Positions 63,854 through 64,000 of a stretch of 64,000 bases of DNA are shown here, piece by piece (position 1 is the stretch's first letter; each line of letters opens with the position of its first letter). The position numbers were made by a program, and so were the translations under genes. The notes below the pieces were generated by a model that was given only the letters and a program-made list of their open reading frames with translations, made no database searches and was not told the DNA's origin. Source of the DNA: Streptomyces sp. JH14 (lineage in GTDB: Bacteria > Actinomycetota > Actinomycetes > Streptomycetales > Streptomycetaceae); assembly GCF_029428675.1 (NCBI RefSeq), contig NZ_JAJNEL010000001.1:372001-436000 (forward strand), read 5' to 3'.

Positions 63854-64000
63854 ATGGACGTCGACACCACGATGGGCGACGAGGTCTACCAGCCGGACGG
63901 CTCGGAGGTCCAGGACGATGCAGGCCTGCTCGATGCGGCCGACACCCTCGACGACCGGGCCGGCGCAGACCCGTTCGACACGGGCTATTCGCCCCCGGAG
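63854..64000 (+). CDS. DUF5709 protein, N-terminal part (3' end outside window)
   Basis: 49 residues are visible, ending at the window edge. The sequence MGDEVYQPDGSEVQDDAG then LLDAADTLDDR and DTGYSPPE is the conserved acidic start of actinomycete DUF5709 proteins, which are about 150-200 residues and of unknown function. ATG 63854 follows GGGAGGTGAC; ATG 63803 in the same frame is the alternative. Confidence 0.75.
   Translation, partial: MDVDTTMGDEVYQPDGSEVQDDAGLLDAADTLDDRAGADPFDTGYSPPE

Overview
The window looks like a Streptomyces (or close actinomycete) chromosome. GC is very high, third codon positions are GC-rich, GTG starts are common, stop and start codons often overlap (ATGA/GTGA), and the gene content is typical: secreted lipoproteins, discoidin-domain glycosidases, a ROK regulator beside xylFGH, and DUF5709. 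No rRNA, tRNA or CRISPR array was seen.

Layout. (1) 1-3355: 3' end of a GH39 beta-xylosidase gene, an intact IS5-type transposase, then a patchwork of gene and IS fragments (ATPase, MerR, ISAzo13). (2) 3370-16388: a sugar-acid regulon, read here as oxidative L-fucose catabolism. It holds a GntR/FadR regulator, a six-gene transporter-enzyme operon (lipoprotein, two permeases, enolase-family dehydratase, mutarotase, lactonase), a two-gene dehydrogenase operon, a leaderless aldo/keto reductase, and a secreted GH141-like beta-helix enzyme. The palindrome CATACGTATG recurs at every promoter. (3) 16389-22998: IS debris, then xylF-xylG-xylH-ROK and an MFS fragment. (4) 22999-25717: APC amino-acid permease, AsnC-type regulator, HAD phosphatase. 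(5) 26569-33024: a 75-residue double-glycine peptide with its own export machinery (HlyD-like adaptor, C39-peptidase ABC exporter, second NHLP-type ABC protein) and no modification enzyme in sight. (6) 33109-44846: an acyl-CoA catabolic cluster (ADP-forming CoA ligase, DUF35/thiolase pair, acyl-CoA dehydrogenase, hotdog thioesterase, MaoC hydratase, SDR) with a TetR regulator, plus two MFS genes. A TAGA-N7-TCTA box marks three of its promoters. (7) 45020-48187: LacI regulator divergent from a secreted GH30 enzyme. (8) 48308-64000: a potassium-linked region with a KimA-like permease, kdpD-kdpE, a second APC permease and a stand-alone DUF4118 protein, without kdpFABC in view. Three intergenic regions here carry the same four-half-site TGAC array (spacing 11-21-11). 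Between them lie signal peptidase I, a deazaflavin-type nitroreductase, an aldo/keto reductase, a metallophosphoesterase and a discoidin/beta-helix secreted protein behind a CebR-like box.

The strongest signals are the three operator families, read directly from the sequence, and the peptide-export locus. Functions come from motifs and family memory; no searches were run.
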